Part shown: one piece after another, positions 26,701-38,067 of the stretch
Numbering within the stretch: position 1 is the first letter of the stretch
How the letters are laid out: each line of letters starts with the position of its first letter
Assembly (NCBI GenBank): GCA_903813345.2
Contig: CAIIXF020000007.1
Span: 35,368,538 to 35,432,537, forward strand
DNA: 64,000 nt
Source: Owenia fusiformis
Lineage: Eukaryota; Annelida; Polychaeta; Sabellida; Oweniidae
Direction of reading: 5' to 3'
The notes under the pieces: generated by a model
What the model was told of the DNA's origin: nothing
Seen by the model: only the letters and a program-made list of their open reading frames with translations
Databases searched by the model: none
Made by a program: the position numbers and the translations under genes

Positions 26701-27914
26701 AGTAGCTTATTTGTCTGATTATCCTAACAAAGAACAACAGGTGTTATAGATACGATTATAACAAAATAATGGTGTAACATCTTCACCCTTTCACATCCTT
26801 GAGGCTGTGCTGGTCAGTCTAGATTGCCCATTACATTATTATGTTTTCTGATAACACATTTCACAATCAAATGAGTAGCTTCAGGTATGACAAAGTTACT
26901 TAATATGTTTATTTCGTAATTAATTATACAATGATCTAATCTAGACTAAATGTGTTTTAGCTTGCAACTGCAAGGAGGGATGCAACTGCGGAGATAGCTG
27001 TGGATGCGCCAGCTGTCCAAGCAAGAAAGTCACTTCCCGATGCGGACCAATGGCTAGTGATGGTTGCCCTTGTGAAAACTCTGGTAAGAATGAATGCGTT
27101 TGTTTTCAGGTTTTGTTTGATCAATCGCTTGACATTTGAATGTCTACCTACTCAGTCATCAAGTCAAGTCGAGTTGCCCTGACTTCCAAGTCTCGGCTGT
27201 TAGGTTGATTGTATTTGGCATTATTATTTTATCATGTTAATGTCATTGTGACCTGTGACTGCAATATTAATAGTATTTATTAGTGTTGCATTAGCTTCCT
27301 CTCTTTGATTGGTACATTGCTTGATTTATTATGTGATATCAAAATAAACGTTAAAATGCCAATTGATGTTTTTCTGTGTATTAAAATTCTTGATCATAGT
27401 ACATTATTCTGTTATATTATGAATATATAAGGTAACATCTTACATTAAATCCAATATTTAGTGGTATAGCAAAAATTATAGTGTATCTTAATTTCCATTG
27501 AAAATGAACAAATTTCATAAAAATGCCATTTTGGTCAGAAATGGCTGATATTTGAGGTGCAATTCCAAGAACCAAGACATTATCCCAGCAATCTGAAACT
27601 TTGCAGTATTATTTTTGATGGCAAAAGGAATGGGAACCCAAATGTGCTTAGCTCTCAGGTAAAAAAAGTGAAATTTCCGAACACCCTAGTTGACAGTCAC
27701 ATTAACAGGTTTATTTGTACTTGAAAGAACCAGAAAAACTTCAAGTTTTGTATTTAAGGCCTTTGGTTGGACAATTGATCACCCTTCGTCATGACAACGT
27801 TTGCAGTCCATTCATGGCATAACATATTCTCGTGTATTTGCAGGCAAATGTGAATGCGGAAAAAATTGCTTGGGAGAGGACGGGAAATGCACGTGTTCTG
27901 AAGGGTGCTGCTAA
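23763..27914 (+). CDS. Metallothionein MT-2
   Basis: Paralogue of MT-1 on the same strand. It has three exons, 23763-23793, 26961-27083 and 27844-27914, with the same two phase-1 intron positions, donors GTAAGC and GTAAGA, and acceptors TTTTAG and TTGCAG. The protein is 74 residues with 19 cysteines, no aromatic residues and no His. It starts MSDPCSDCKD and ends CTCSEGCC. Compared with MT-1, exon 1 lost one CxC cysteine. Exon 2 has CNCGDSCGCASCPSKKV followed by an extra stretch, SRCGPMAS, in the linker. The CCC triplet of MT-1 is CNC-type here. The cysteine made across the exon 2/3 junction in MT-1 is a glycine in MT-2. The cysteine layout therefore differs enough that metal preference could have diverged. 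Intron 1 is 3.2 kb against 1.1 kb in MT-1. Role: thiolate metal binding in the cytosol. Confidence 0.88.
24465..24606. mobile_element. Palindromic MITE TGCCTGGGTC, copy 2, in MT-2 intron 1
   Basis: Ends TGCCTGGGTCCCATG and CAAATGTGACCCAGGCA. The right arm keeps GCGCCCGGGCGCCGGCC and the left arm is degraded. It shares the family with 10235-10355 and 36955-37094, and lies at a different site from the copy in locus 1, so it inserted independently. Confidence 0.7.
25236..25454. mobile_element. Mariner-like hairpin MITE in MT-2 intron 1
   Basis: Arms of about 60 bp, starting CGAGGGGTGATCAGGAATTT and containing TTGGCTCTATTTTTGCCATT, are inverted around a ~90-bp centre. TA flanks both ends. A CGAGGGGTGATC terminus with TA targets is typical of Tc1/mariner-derived MITEs. 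The open frames reported across it on the minus strand are products of the hairpin. Confidence 0.75.
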
Positions 27915-28198
27915 TATTATAAGGCGGTCGACCTTACTCTGTACATAGCAATTCACACCCCATGTACATACATAATGGCTATTCTCTGTTGGCTGAATAA
28001 TTCGGACTTATGATCTTCGTTATTCTTCGACATGGACAGTAAAGATCTTCATGCATACGAGGCCTTAAGGACCTGTTCAAATATTTTCATATTTAATCGG
28101 TCATTTGAAGATTTTACAAACCATTGAAATATTTAAGATCTGTTAAACACGGTATACTGGCACCCCAAACGTGATGTTTGTTGATTTGTACATGTAAA

Positions 28199-28204
28199 AA
28201 TAAA
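28199..28204 (+). promoter_or_regulatory. Poly(A) signal of MT-2
   Basis: AATAAA about 285 bases after the MT-2 stop, at the position matching the MT-1 signals. Confidence 0.55.
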
Positions 28205-28983
28205 TGGGGTTCTCATTTTATATGGATACTTTAAACAGGACCTGACCGAGAGAGATGTCCCTTTTTGAAACTTTTATATATTATTTATATCTATTTTATG
28301 AGCAATGGAAATATTACGTTAATCGAGAATTTCAATACGACAACGATTGTAATAAATTACATTTGATTCATATATATATGATTTAGTCTGTTATTTATAA
28401 GGTAGTGATGTTTTGAATTAAACTTCATATGATTAGTCCTTGATTGACCATTTTACTTCACCAAATGAGATGACAGATAATGTGGTTTTCGTAGATACTA
28501 GTCCATGGTATGAAATATCCAGGACGTCTAATAAAAGAGCTGGTAGCACACTATAGCGCAGAGATATTTAACCTAATATTAACACACATGTTCATATTTC
28601 CATTGTTATCCAGGAAAGATGAACATGTATTCACCTCAATAGAATGGAATATTTGGTATTTATCGTCTTGTGATTTTTAGAACATGAACAATAATTTGTT
28701 GTTTGACCCTTTGCGAAGATGTGGATTCATTATGTAAATAAAATATTTTAAATGGCAAGAAGACAAGTATATTCGCAATCATAAATCATCTAAATATTCC
28801 GCACAATTTTGTTGAATTTACTTTGCTCGTATGTGAAAAATTAACAACATCTGAAAGGCACACTTGTGTAATTGCACTAATTAACATCAATATTTACGGT
28901 GATGTTATAGTAATTTGTACATTATCATATTCTAACTTTTGCTTGTATGCTTAGATTAATGTTCCGTGTCTTACAATTAGTAC

Positions 28984-29078
28984 AATAACGTCATTTCGAA
29001 GGGCAATATAGTGAAATATTGGACCGAGGGCAGAAGGTCCAAATATTTCACTAGATTGCCCGCAGAAATGACGTTATT
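28984..29078. repeat. Hairpin AATAACGTCATTTC ... GAAATGACGTTATT, copy 1
   Basis: Arms of about 37 bp (AATAACGTCATTTCGAAGGG on the left, GCCCGCAGAAATGACGTTATT on the right) around a ~20-bp loop. A full relative lies at 57463-57563, and one arm recurs at about 43423-43450. It is a dispersed hairpin family. Confidence 0.75.
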
Positions 29079-29106
29079 AGTATTATTACCACCGTTAATG
29101 ACCCGA

Positions 29107-31759
29107 GGCCTCATTATCCGGTCAGCGCAATATTAGCGTTGCGATTTGCGTTGCGCAAGCGCAAATAGTTTTTTGCGTGGTATTACGCGCTTCACGCAAA
29201 CGCAGGCGCAACGCAGACGCAAAAGTATGCTAATCGCATTTAAAAGGAGATCGCAAATAAATTAGAAACCCGGGAAATATAATCTTAGAGCTTAAAATAG
29301 ATTTATGGTAAAACAATATCTCATTAATGGATCTCTTTCAAATATTTTATTATTCAATTGATGTCTTATGAATTTTGAATTATTTATTAAACTAAGAAAT
29401 GAAAATTTGAATGCATATTGCCAAAAATGTCTAGGATTGTATCATCTGTTTTTAATCAAAGAAATACTTGTAATGTACTCTAAATAATGCCTTACATGCC
29501 TTATGCATTTGAATTATCTAAATTAAGATGGGAACATAAGTGTCAAAATCAAATGAATTGAAGTACGAAATACGAAATACAAAATACAAAATAGAATGCA
29601 AAGTGTCAAAAATTGGACATGTTTAGGATTGTATCGCCTGTTTTGCACATCTTAGATATGGTGTCATAATGCGAAATTAGAAATATTTTGTAATTAAAAT
29701 GGTGTCTCATGAATTTGAAAGCAAATAGAATGCATATTGTCAAAAACGTTACATGTTTAGGACTGTAACACCTGTTTTTAAACCTATTTTATGGTGGCAG
29801 ATTACAAATCAGACCCTAGAGTCTTAACTTGTTGTAGAACTGTGGTTAATATATTACTGTAAAATGTGTAACCATTGAAAGAACATGAATCCCTGAATCA
29901 CATAATTGAAATACCCTGGTCATGATAAGGGCTGCAATTTTCAGAATACTGAATACTGGTTTAAATAGAAAACATGTAATATCCCTAATGACACAAGAGT
30001 TTTATATTTCAAACAAGTAATGTATTTAATTTGCAACAGTTCAATTATTATTTCCCCTCAACATTCTCCCTGGGTTTCCATTGGTCTTCCGGGGACCGGA
30101 AAACTTCGTTTTTCATGATCTTTTCCCGCGTTTAACCCAAATGTTCGGGCTATTGAGTAAAATCAAGAGACACGGATAGGCTCTTGTTCCAGGTAAAATA
30201 GTCGTTCATACGATATAATTTTTATTTTCCATTGCTATTTAGATATGCCTATTTGGGGCTTTGCCCCATGGGACTCCATGGAATAACGCAAATGCGAGTA
30301 GGTAGTTACCAGTTTCACCACCAGGTGGCTCGTTCGGGTCAGATAGCATGGTGGGTATAGTAGAAAGTTTCCTTTAACTTAAATTACATCTGTTTTAGTG
30401 GTTCAATTTTCATATAACCCTTATGTATCTAATAGTTATGCAAATCAAAATATATCCAGTAAATGAAAATGTTACCTGACCAATACAAGTAAAGATATTT
30501 CACCTTTTGTGATTTTGTAACATGGGCAGATATGGAGAATCAACCCGAACTAGAACTCGGTCACACTTTCAAAAATAATTAAATTTTCATACCTGATAAA
30601 CAATTTTCGAAACCATATTTCTAGATGTACTTTTACTTGTAAATTTCAAATATGATATCGCTTTGACTAAATTTTGAATATTTAATGATGTAAATCAAGA
30701 TTATTTCTACTCGCATCTAGTCGATTCTGTGGGACTTCCGTGGCTCTATGAAGTCCCATCTAGTCCCATGAGATTTGATGGGGCATTATGCGGCAAAGTC
30801 CCACGAAGCCCCATCGAAAATAAATATGTCCATTCTCATCATCGAGCATCGTTGGACTTATGGTTAAATCATTTTCGTAGGACTTCAAGGGCATAGTGTG
30901 ACTCCATGGGGCAAAGGTCACGATGGGACTCAAAGGGACTCGATGGAGAAAGTCGGTTTAAGCCCCTTTGGCGTATGTTGGGCTTAACAAAACGTAAATA
31001 AATACTAAAGATGTAACTATACTGGTCTAGTGTTAGAAGTATATGTCGTCATACTTTGAATGAACCGCCAACACCCCACCTTATTCAAAAAGTGGGTTGA
31101 GATACGGCAAGATACGGCTTTCCATTCAACATTAGCATGTTCCGTGTGGCATTAAAACAACTTATTATGAGTAACTTCAAGGTGGCAGGGTATTGCCTGA
31201 CTGTTCCTTGTACGTTTGCGAAATTGAATTGCGATATTTATTCTAGATTTCACAAAACCAAAGTGGCATAATCGTGCATTTTCAGACTTGATTTTGATAA
31301 GTTTGGGTTATTTGTGCCTCTAATTTGTTTCAACCATCTTTCAGTTGGATGTCTCAGCGTGCACTTCCTAGATTTCTACAACGATAATGTTGATCTTAAT
31401 AGGACAACTATCACGATTCGTGATGATATGTTTGCGATTTATTTTGCGGCAGGGTCAGGGATGCCGCAAATAATGTGGAGTTTGCGACATAAAAATCAAC
31501 TGATTTACGTGGACGCAACTGTGCGATGACTGCATAATACCAATTTGCGTGCGGTTAGCAGTGTATTTGCGATGCGAAATGAAAATAGCGATGCGTCTAC
31601 CGTGTAATAAGAAAACTGCGATTTGCGCTAAAGACGCAAAACGGCAATGAATTTGCGCTAGAGTGCCTTTGAGATGACCTCATAATATCGTTTTGCGTAC
31701 GATTCGCTAAATATTTACGTTGCGATTGCGATTTGCGGAGCGTCGACCGGATAATGAGG
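29107..31759. mobile_element. Nested TIR element CCTCATTATCCGGTC with TTTGCG-rich ends
   Basis: CCTCATTATCCGGTC at 29108-29122 and its complement GACCGGATAATGAGG at 31744-31758 bound a 2.65-kb block. Both ends carry dense short repeats of GCGATTTGCG and TTGCGC type (29130-29260 and 31430-31740), like subterminal transposase sites. The sequence to the left (CACCGTTAATGACCC) and right (CTGGACTGAAACAGC) rejoins as GGGCTGAAATAGC/CCGTTAATGCCC in the inverted fragment near 43380-43410. This approximates an empty site. The element is itself interrupted by the 30291-30724 MITE. Confidence 0.65.
30291..30724. mobile_element. MITE ATGCGAGTAG, copy 2
   Basis: Begins AATGCGAGTAGGTAGTTACC and ends CTACTCGCATCTAGTC. 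It is collinear with 18648-19043 (CACCAGGTGGCT, TTTTAGTGGTTCA, CCCTTATGTATCT). It separates two stretches rich in GGGACT and CCCCAT words (30250-30285 and 30730-30960). Confidence 0.75.
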
Positions 31760-32227
31760 TCTCTGGACTGAAACAGCAAGAAAATCTTACGCACTGAACG
31801 ATATCTAATTTCCCGGGGAAAATTGCCGGTCGTTAAATGCATTCTCGACCAGTCGTTAAATGCATTCTTGACCACCACTATGACGTCATATATTGCTCAG
31901 GTCGATATAGTAAAATGAATGCCTTCTAAACTAGCACTAAAACCCCTAGAACTGGCCCGACAAGGTGGTAATAATGTGTAAACGTTCGAATCAAAATATC
32001 AACGTTTTTACCCCTTGTGATGAAAGACACTTTCGACCCAGAAGCCAATGATATATATAGCAAATAACATTTAAAAGCAATTAAGACATATGCACCTCCT
32101 AAATATTTGTTCAAATGTTGCTGCGCTATAGTGTGCTACGGATTCTTAATATTCCGGAGTCATGCAATAGACTATTATTATTCCATAATAACATGTTTTC
32201 CCCGGGAAAATAACAGGGAATGAAATT

Positions 32228-32335
32228 GATATTCAAAACAATCCCGTATCAGATCCCGTATCAGCCAATATCCCGTATTGGATCCCATATCAGCAAAATT
32301 CCGTATCAGATCCCGTATCAGAACTATTCCCGGTC
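32228..32335. repeat. Short tandem words ATCCCGTATCAG
   Basis: ATCCCGTATCAG and close variants (ATCCCGTATTGG, ATCCCATATCAG) recur about six times in roughly 100 bases. Confidence 0.75.
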
Positions 32336-32467
32336 ATTTCTAATTTCTGAAAATGTTATTGTATCATTTTATGTCGCAATCATTAGGTGATGACATACAA
32401 AAATTCAAAATTAATATGTTTTAGAAAATCATGATAGAATTATAAATAGGTTATTGATGGTCGTGAT

Positions 32468-32606
32468 GGAATATGAATTTTTTCCTTGAAAAAATAAGAT
32501 ATTGGCCTCGGAAAATATCATATTCACACTCGGGCTATCGCCCTCGGTCAATACGATATTTTCCTTGGCCAATACCATTTTTCCCTCGGAATAAAATTCA
32601 TATTCC
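32468..32606. repeat. Hairpin GGAATATGAATTTTTTCC / GGAATAAAATTCATATTCC
   Basis: Two inverted arms about 100 bases apart, with a second inner pair (CACTCGGGC...GCCCTCGG; GAAAATATC...GATATTTTCC). The open frames on both strands here result from this symmetry. Probably a foldback or MITE relic. Confidence 0.65.
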
Positions 32607-34570
32607 ATCCCTCCCATTAAATAACCTCTATGTATACCCCCATGTTAAGTTAATGCATCCTTGCTGAAATCCCACTCTCCTTGATGATGATACAGCACAT
32701 GCACGGCAATATGTAATAAACCTTAATACACTATATTTTAGCACATTAAAACTTCCAAACTATTCTTACAATATGCACTCGTTGGTAATGTTAATTAAAA
32801 GCTATCATGATCAACAACTGAAATTATTCATAATAAAAATCAACACTCTGGATGTTATCGTAGTTTGTATATAATATTCGTTGATAAAATCACAATTGCA
32901 CAGCTCTGGCACGTAAAAACAGGACTGGAAGGAACTGTTGAGGACTAATTTGGTGTGATGGCGGGGGGTAAACAAGGTATCATGGGACTTCCAAGGATTC
33001 GATTAGGCAAGGGAGCCCAGATGGGACTTCTTGGGGCATATGGAAATATGCCCTTTTGCTGAATTTTGGCTTTTACATTACATTTCAGCATATCCAAAAA
33101 CTTCAAAACTATTTTACATCATATTCAAGCATACATGTTGTTGTAAAATGTTACTTATTAGATATTAGATATTTATCGTGATCAATAACAAAAATTATTA
33201 ATGTAAAATGTAAAATTTTATAGACCGACATCGACACACCCCTGGATATTATCGTGAATTGTATATAATAACCGTTGATAAAATCTCAATTGCAAAACTC
33301 AAGCACGTAAAAACAAATGTGGAGATATTTTAAATAATAACGTCGATTTATATTACAAAACTTGCTTGATTTGAATCTTTGAAATTGAACAATATGTCAT
33401 TGTTCCTTTGAGTCCGGGCTGTTTATGGTCTCGTGAGACATTTTTTTGTTACAGCTTGGCAACGTAGTGAACTTTATACTTAGAGCAGGTGCTGAATAAG
33501 AATTTTGATGTTGCCAAATCTGTACTCCTTGGACGTCGTTGTCAGGGGCAACGATATCCATAGCAACCACATATTTTACCTTGTTGTGGGCCTAAACATA
33601 CAAAACCTGTTTTATATTTTTAGTTTTTTTTAGATTTTTAGTTTTAGTCTTTTTTCATGATATTTATAGTAAAGTAAAGTATAGTAATTGGGAATTTTGT
33701 TATTCAACACAATTTGGTTAACAATTGATTCCTAAGCTATTGTGACGTCATAATAGCCAAAATGATGATATTTTTACTAATTCACAATGATTTCAGTGCA
33801 CATTACAATCATTTTTACAATCATTACACAAACATTACAATCATTTTATCAAAATACCTCAAGAAAGCGTCTGCTACATTTGTTGATTTTGATGTGCTGT
33901 TTCCAGTGATGGCTTTTTTATTTGAAATTTTCATTTATGATATCATTTTTAATTATTTGATATGATATCATATGGAAATTTATTGTTAGTAAAAGCAATT
34001 CATATCTGTTGCTGTGTATTTAATGGGAATACATTTGACGATGCCAACCTACCAAGCTGGGAGAATAGTCGAAAGAGCAACTCCGAACCGAATAGACAAG
34101 TGTATAATCTGCAGTCACCATGTCTCTTCCTCAAAGAAGACTTTTTGGTAAGTTGATTTGTTTTACTAGAAAACAGTGTGATGCAGTGTGTTGGCGTTCA
34201 TACATCTATATGTTTTTCTAATTAATTTTGTTATGGGTAAGATTTTAGATAGGATTACTGGTAATATCATTCCTTCTACTATATTGGCAAAGTTTAGGGT
34301 TTTGAAGAACTCGGCTTTAAATTTGTTTTTAAGTATTTGCCATACGATGTCAAGTCGGATGCTACCCTGCGAGTAGAGTCTAGTTGTAAACTACCCTCTG
34401 CCTAGTATAGACTATATTATAGTTTAGCAGCCCCTCCCCAAAGATTGGTGCCTGTGAGAGCCCGAGTAATAAGTTATTTCAAATCTACCACGCTGAACCT
34501 TTCTCAACCAATCAGCGAAGTAGTAGGAACACGTGCCACGTAGAAGGAACATGCCCATTAACAATGCGGT

Positions 34571-34783
34571 AATGTCACACTCTACTACACCTTGTATTCG
34601 GTGTTCATGAGCAACCCATTTGGCTTGTAATAATAATTTTGTTACCTGTTTTTATTTGTCTGATCCTTATTAATGGTTTATCGGATGACTGGTAGAATGT
34701 TAATAAGGTATTTTCAAAAATATACTAAACAATACAATTAGACAAACAGAGTATGCATTTCTAGGGGTTAGGTATAGTAGAGT
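34571..34783. mobile_element. Short TIR element CACTCTACTA, copy 2
   Basis: Starts CACTCTACTACACCTTG, ends GGTATAGTAGAGTG, and is flanked by GTCA on each side. Collinear with 16608-16822. Confidence 0.65.
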
Positions 34784-36954
34784 GGTCAGAGGAAATGACA
34801 ATATAGAAAGTCGTCCCGTTCCACGACGAACACTGATTGGCTCGGTGAGATCAAAGATTCATTGTAAACTGAAAGCTATGAAAACGAAGCTCTCTTTTAA
34901 GAAGTGAAGTCGAACGAATGCAAAGGGTAGTCGGATGCCAGCTTTTCATAATCAAAGCAGGCGTTTTTAAATGAGTCAAATAACATGATTTAATTTTTCT
35001 TGAAGAGACATAAACATCTGATCAGACAAATGAAATGCTAAAATATAGCGCCAGGAGGGCTTTGTATAAAAAACCTCCTACCCACGTACCCTCGTACCCA
35101 CGTACGTGACCCAGTCTTTAAAGAGTTAAATTTTTAAATGTTTAAAACATTATTCAATCTCAGTTTATCCTGAATTATAGATGAATTTATGCATCCATAT
35201 GCCTTTATTTATAGGTCTGACATCTCTCTAGTAAAATAAAATAAAGCCGGAATTGCATAAATGTTCATTATTTTTGAGCTATTTGATTTATGTTTTTGAT
35301 ATGTCGAAATGTTTTTTGTTGATCGGGCAGTCTTACCTATATAACAAATCAGTGCTGATTAGCAATCTCCTAGCCTTCGTTCAGTGCAATCGGTGCCTCC
35401 TGTTACGGTAGAAAACAACTTACTTTTCTGCCATAGGATAACATGGTGAATTGACAAAGTTTGAGAGAATATTACAAAAATCCTAGCCCATCGATTTCAC
35501 TCATATTAACAGACAATAAAGAGATATCCTTAAACTTACCTCTTGAAAAAAATATCCCACGAAAATCAAAAGAACCGCTGGATTGTTCACACGCGTAGTG
35601 ATTTTTCAATGGAAAATTAACATGGCCCAGCCAACACGTACGTCATCAATATTTACCAAAAAATAATCCAATTTTTTTCATGAAAGTTTTCTGCTTTCAT
35701 CCAATGCCTAAGAGTCTGTACTTACTTATTAACCAGCAAAGAGGTACATTGCATCCTAATATGTCCCATTTATACACCATCCAACACCCAAACAGTTTTC
35801 AAAATGGACTACTTTTCCTATACGATGAGTAAACAAAAGGCCACGTGAGTTGTATTGTACCTACCTCATGCAGATTGTAAATGTCCCGGGAAGTTTACCC
35901 TTGTCCAAAAGTTGACATCTTTTTAAAAATATATTTCTTAGAGTTTCCAACCAATTAAATTCACCACATTTTATTAGATGTTTATTTCAAATGTTATTAG
36001 AATTCATTCTTACGAATATTATACGTTATTAACGTATGTTAGTCAAAGATTTGGTGTCGTTGTTGTCCATTGTATTCACGTTTTACGCGCAAAAAGCTAG
36101 AAACTACAAAGCTGAACTTTTATCATTCAAACCAGTTTTACATCAAATCATTGTCAAAATAAAACTCTACTCTTCATATTACCTAATTATGGATCAAACG
36201 GCCATGAATAATGTCGAAGTTTACAAAACCAAACTTACACTCCCCTGCATAAATGATTCACTGAACTAGTGCGCACAATTATCCTTAAATTGTGCCAAAA
36301 AGCGATTAAAAACGAATATAGCGAATCCTTCTACTTTTCAAATATTTCGTTATTAGATTATTCATGTTATTTACCTAATTTTGTTGCATTCGTCTATTAG
36401 GCTTCCATTGCGGTGCAAGTAATTTCGATTTGCATTCTCCTGACTGGAGTACAAATGTAAGAAATGAGAGGAAGTAAATGTTTCCAAACCCTTTTCTTGC
36501 AACTTTGCAACTTTTCAAGTGTGAACACAAGAAGGCAACAGTCGGACACGACGGACAGTGCTACTTGAACGGCAGATCTGCATGAGCTTTTACTGTTTAG
36601 GTAAGTTATGTAGAACGTATCACACTACCCTGCCCCTGCCCCCAAACTGTAGGCTAGCCTTTATTTCTTCAAAGGGTGCTGCAAAGAGGTTACAAACTGT
36701 GGAGAACGTTTGTTTATTTCCATAGTTCTGAAGGTACAGTATACTAGATTTTAGCTACATATATTCCAAGTGTTCTTCCCTTGCATTACATAGATTCATC
36801 GAGCAGCTTGCAAGGTGGCAGAAAAGCCCCATGGATAACATTTGCAAATTCACTTCCGACTGTAATTAATTTTAAGAAATACATGCTACAGTATGGCGGA
36901 GGACAGTGTTTTATAATGTGTTACCTTGTTTACTACGCCAGCATCATTAGTTGA

Positions 36955-37094
36955 TGCCATGGTCACATTTGCCCCGATTTTCGGCACCGGCGCACGGCCA
37001 ATGAGTATTTTGTTCAAAGGTGAATTCAATTCTGAACGAAATACTCAATCGGCCGCGCGCCGTAGTGAAAATCGAAGCAAATGTGACCAAGGCA
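36955..37094. mobile_element. Palindromic MITE TGCC(T/A)(G/T)GGTCACATTTG, copy 3
   Basis: Ends TGCCATGGTCACATTTG and CAAATGTGACCAAGGCA. The arms carry CGGCACCGGCGCACGGCC and GGCCGCGCGCCG, with a TGAGTATTTTGTTC loop side. It is the third family member in the window, more diverged than the copy at 10235. Confidence 0.75.
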
Positions 37095-38067
37095 TAAGCA
37101 ACCCTATCCATTCATAATAGATCTGATTTTCCTAAGACCTGGAGATAAGGAGTTTGTTGTCCGGGTGCCCGCTATAAAAAACAGCAACTCCATAGTAAGA
37201 TAGTGTTCCTAGTAAAATTAATGATGATTTGAACAAAGATGTATTGACTTCAGACGGGGCTACAGGTATGCATTATTGTCATTATTGACTTTATATGGGG
37301 ATATCATAATATTCAAAGCCAGCATTGATATTTATTTGGCTGTCATTTTTGTGACCTTGTTAACATACATGTATCTTTATAATACATGTATTATATATGT
37401 CACCTTTTCAAGCTTCAGACGTTTTTATTATCACTTGGAATGTATGGACACCAAAACATTTCACAATGTAGAATTTGTACTATTGCAGATCTATACATTT
37501 GCATCCTTCATCTTTTTTATATTTTTCAAAATTATATACTCTTTTGTTAATCAAAATTACCTATTTTTTATCAAAATTGATTGATATAGGCATACTTGAA
37601 TTGCAGTATTGTTTGTGGGAACTTCATTTTTGGAGCAGATCACGGACTATGTAACAGTCCTCCTCGAACTAAGTTTGATAGGGATAAAGCGAGGACCTCC
37701 GTCCGGAACATGTCTTGAATATTAGTGGATGGATTTTGTTGATATTTGGTGGAAAATTGATATTGGTGAATAGTTCTACGGAATTTCTTTAAACTATTTA
37801 TAAAAGAATAAGTGTTACTGTTTGAAACGTTGGTAGTGTATCTATTCAACATTTCTATGAAGGGGGCGAGGCGCTTGATAAAACATGATTGATCGTCAAT
37901 TTTGATATCTTTCTTATAAGTAAAGGTTAAAATGACAGCTACATAAAGTAGATTACCGATTTGTATAATTTTCCTGATTTGGGCCTCTGAAAATTAAAAA
38001 TGGCTCCCTAATATTGGATTTTGCTATAATTTATAGATATAATCGAAGAATGTTATACTACATTACA

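Larger units (their letters stand above)
20110..28470 (+). repeat. Duplicated metallothionein locus, copy 2b
   Basis: Collinear with copy 2a up to about 21420, then with copy 1 through the whole MT gene and its 3' flank. The first part is very similar to 2a and so recently duplicated. The MT part is more diverged from copy 1. Intron 1 is about 2 kb longer than in MT-1 and holds two small hairpin elements. Confidence 0.8.
28544..32139. mobile_element. TIR element TAGCACACTATAGCGCAG (outer element of a nest)
   Basis: A perfect 18-bp inverted repeat, TAGCACACTATAGCGCAG, extended by one G:C pair, lies at 28544-28562 and 32121-32139. Inside are a hairpin at 28984-29078 and a second TIR element at 29107-31759. 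Part of its right half is found again, inverted, at about 43225-43400 (ACCACCTTGCCGGGC, CTAGTTTAGAAGGCATT, ATGACGTCATA, TTTTCCCCGGGAAAT). I see no coding capacity and no clear target duplication. Confidence 0.65.
32640..38059. other. Long tract with no confident gene
   Basis: AT-rich sequence with short open frames of low complexity and no recognised domain. Identified contents are the CACTCTAC repeat (34571-34783) and the palindromic MITE (36955-37094). Around 32990-33060 there are GGGACTTC and GGGGCATATG words like those at 30240-30290. A possible small start exon at 34120 is discussed among rejected items. Confidence 0.4.

Noticed and set aside
34120-34147. Possible first coding exon (CACC-ATG followed by a GTAAGT donor)
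   Set aside because: It has good start and donor context, but only nine codons, and no matching downstream exon could be found.
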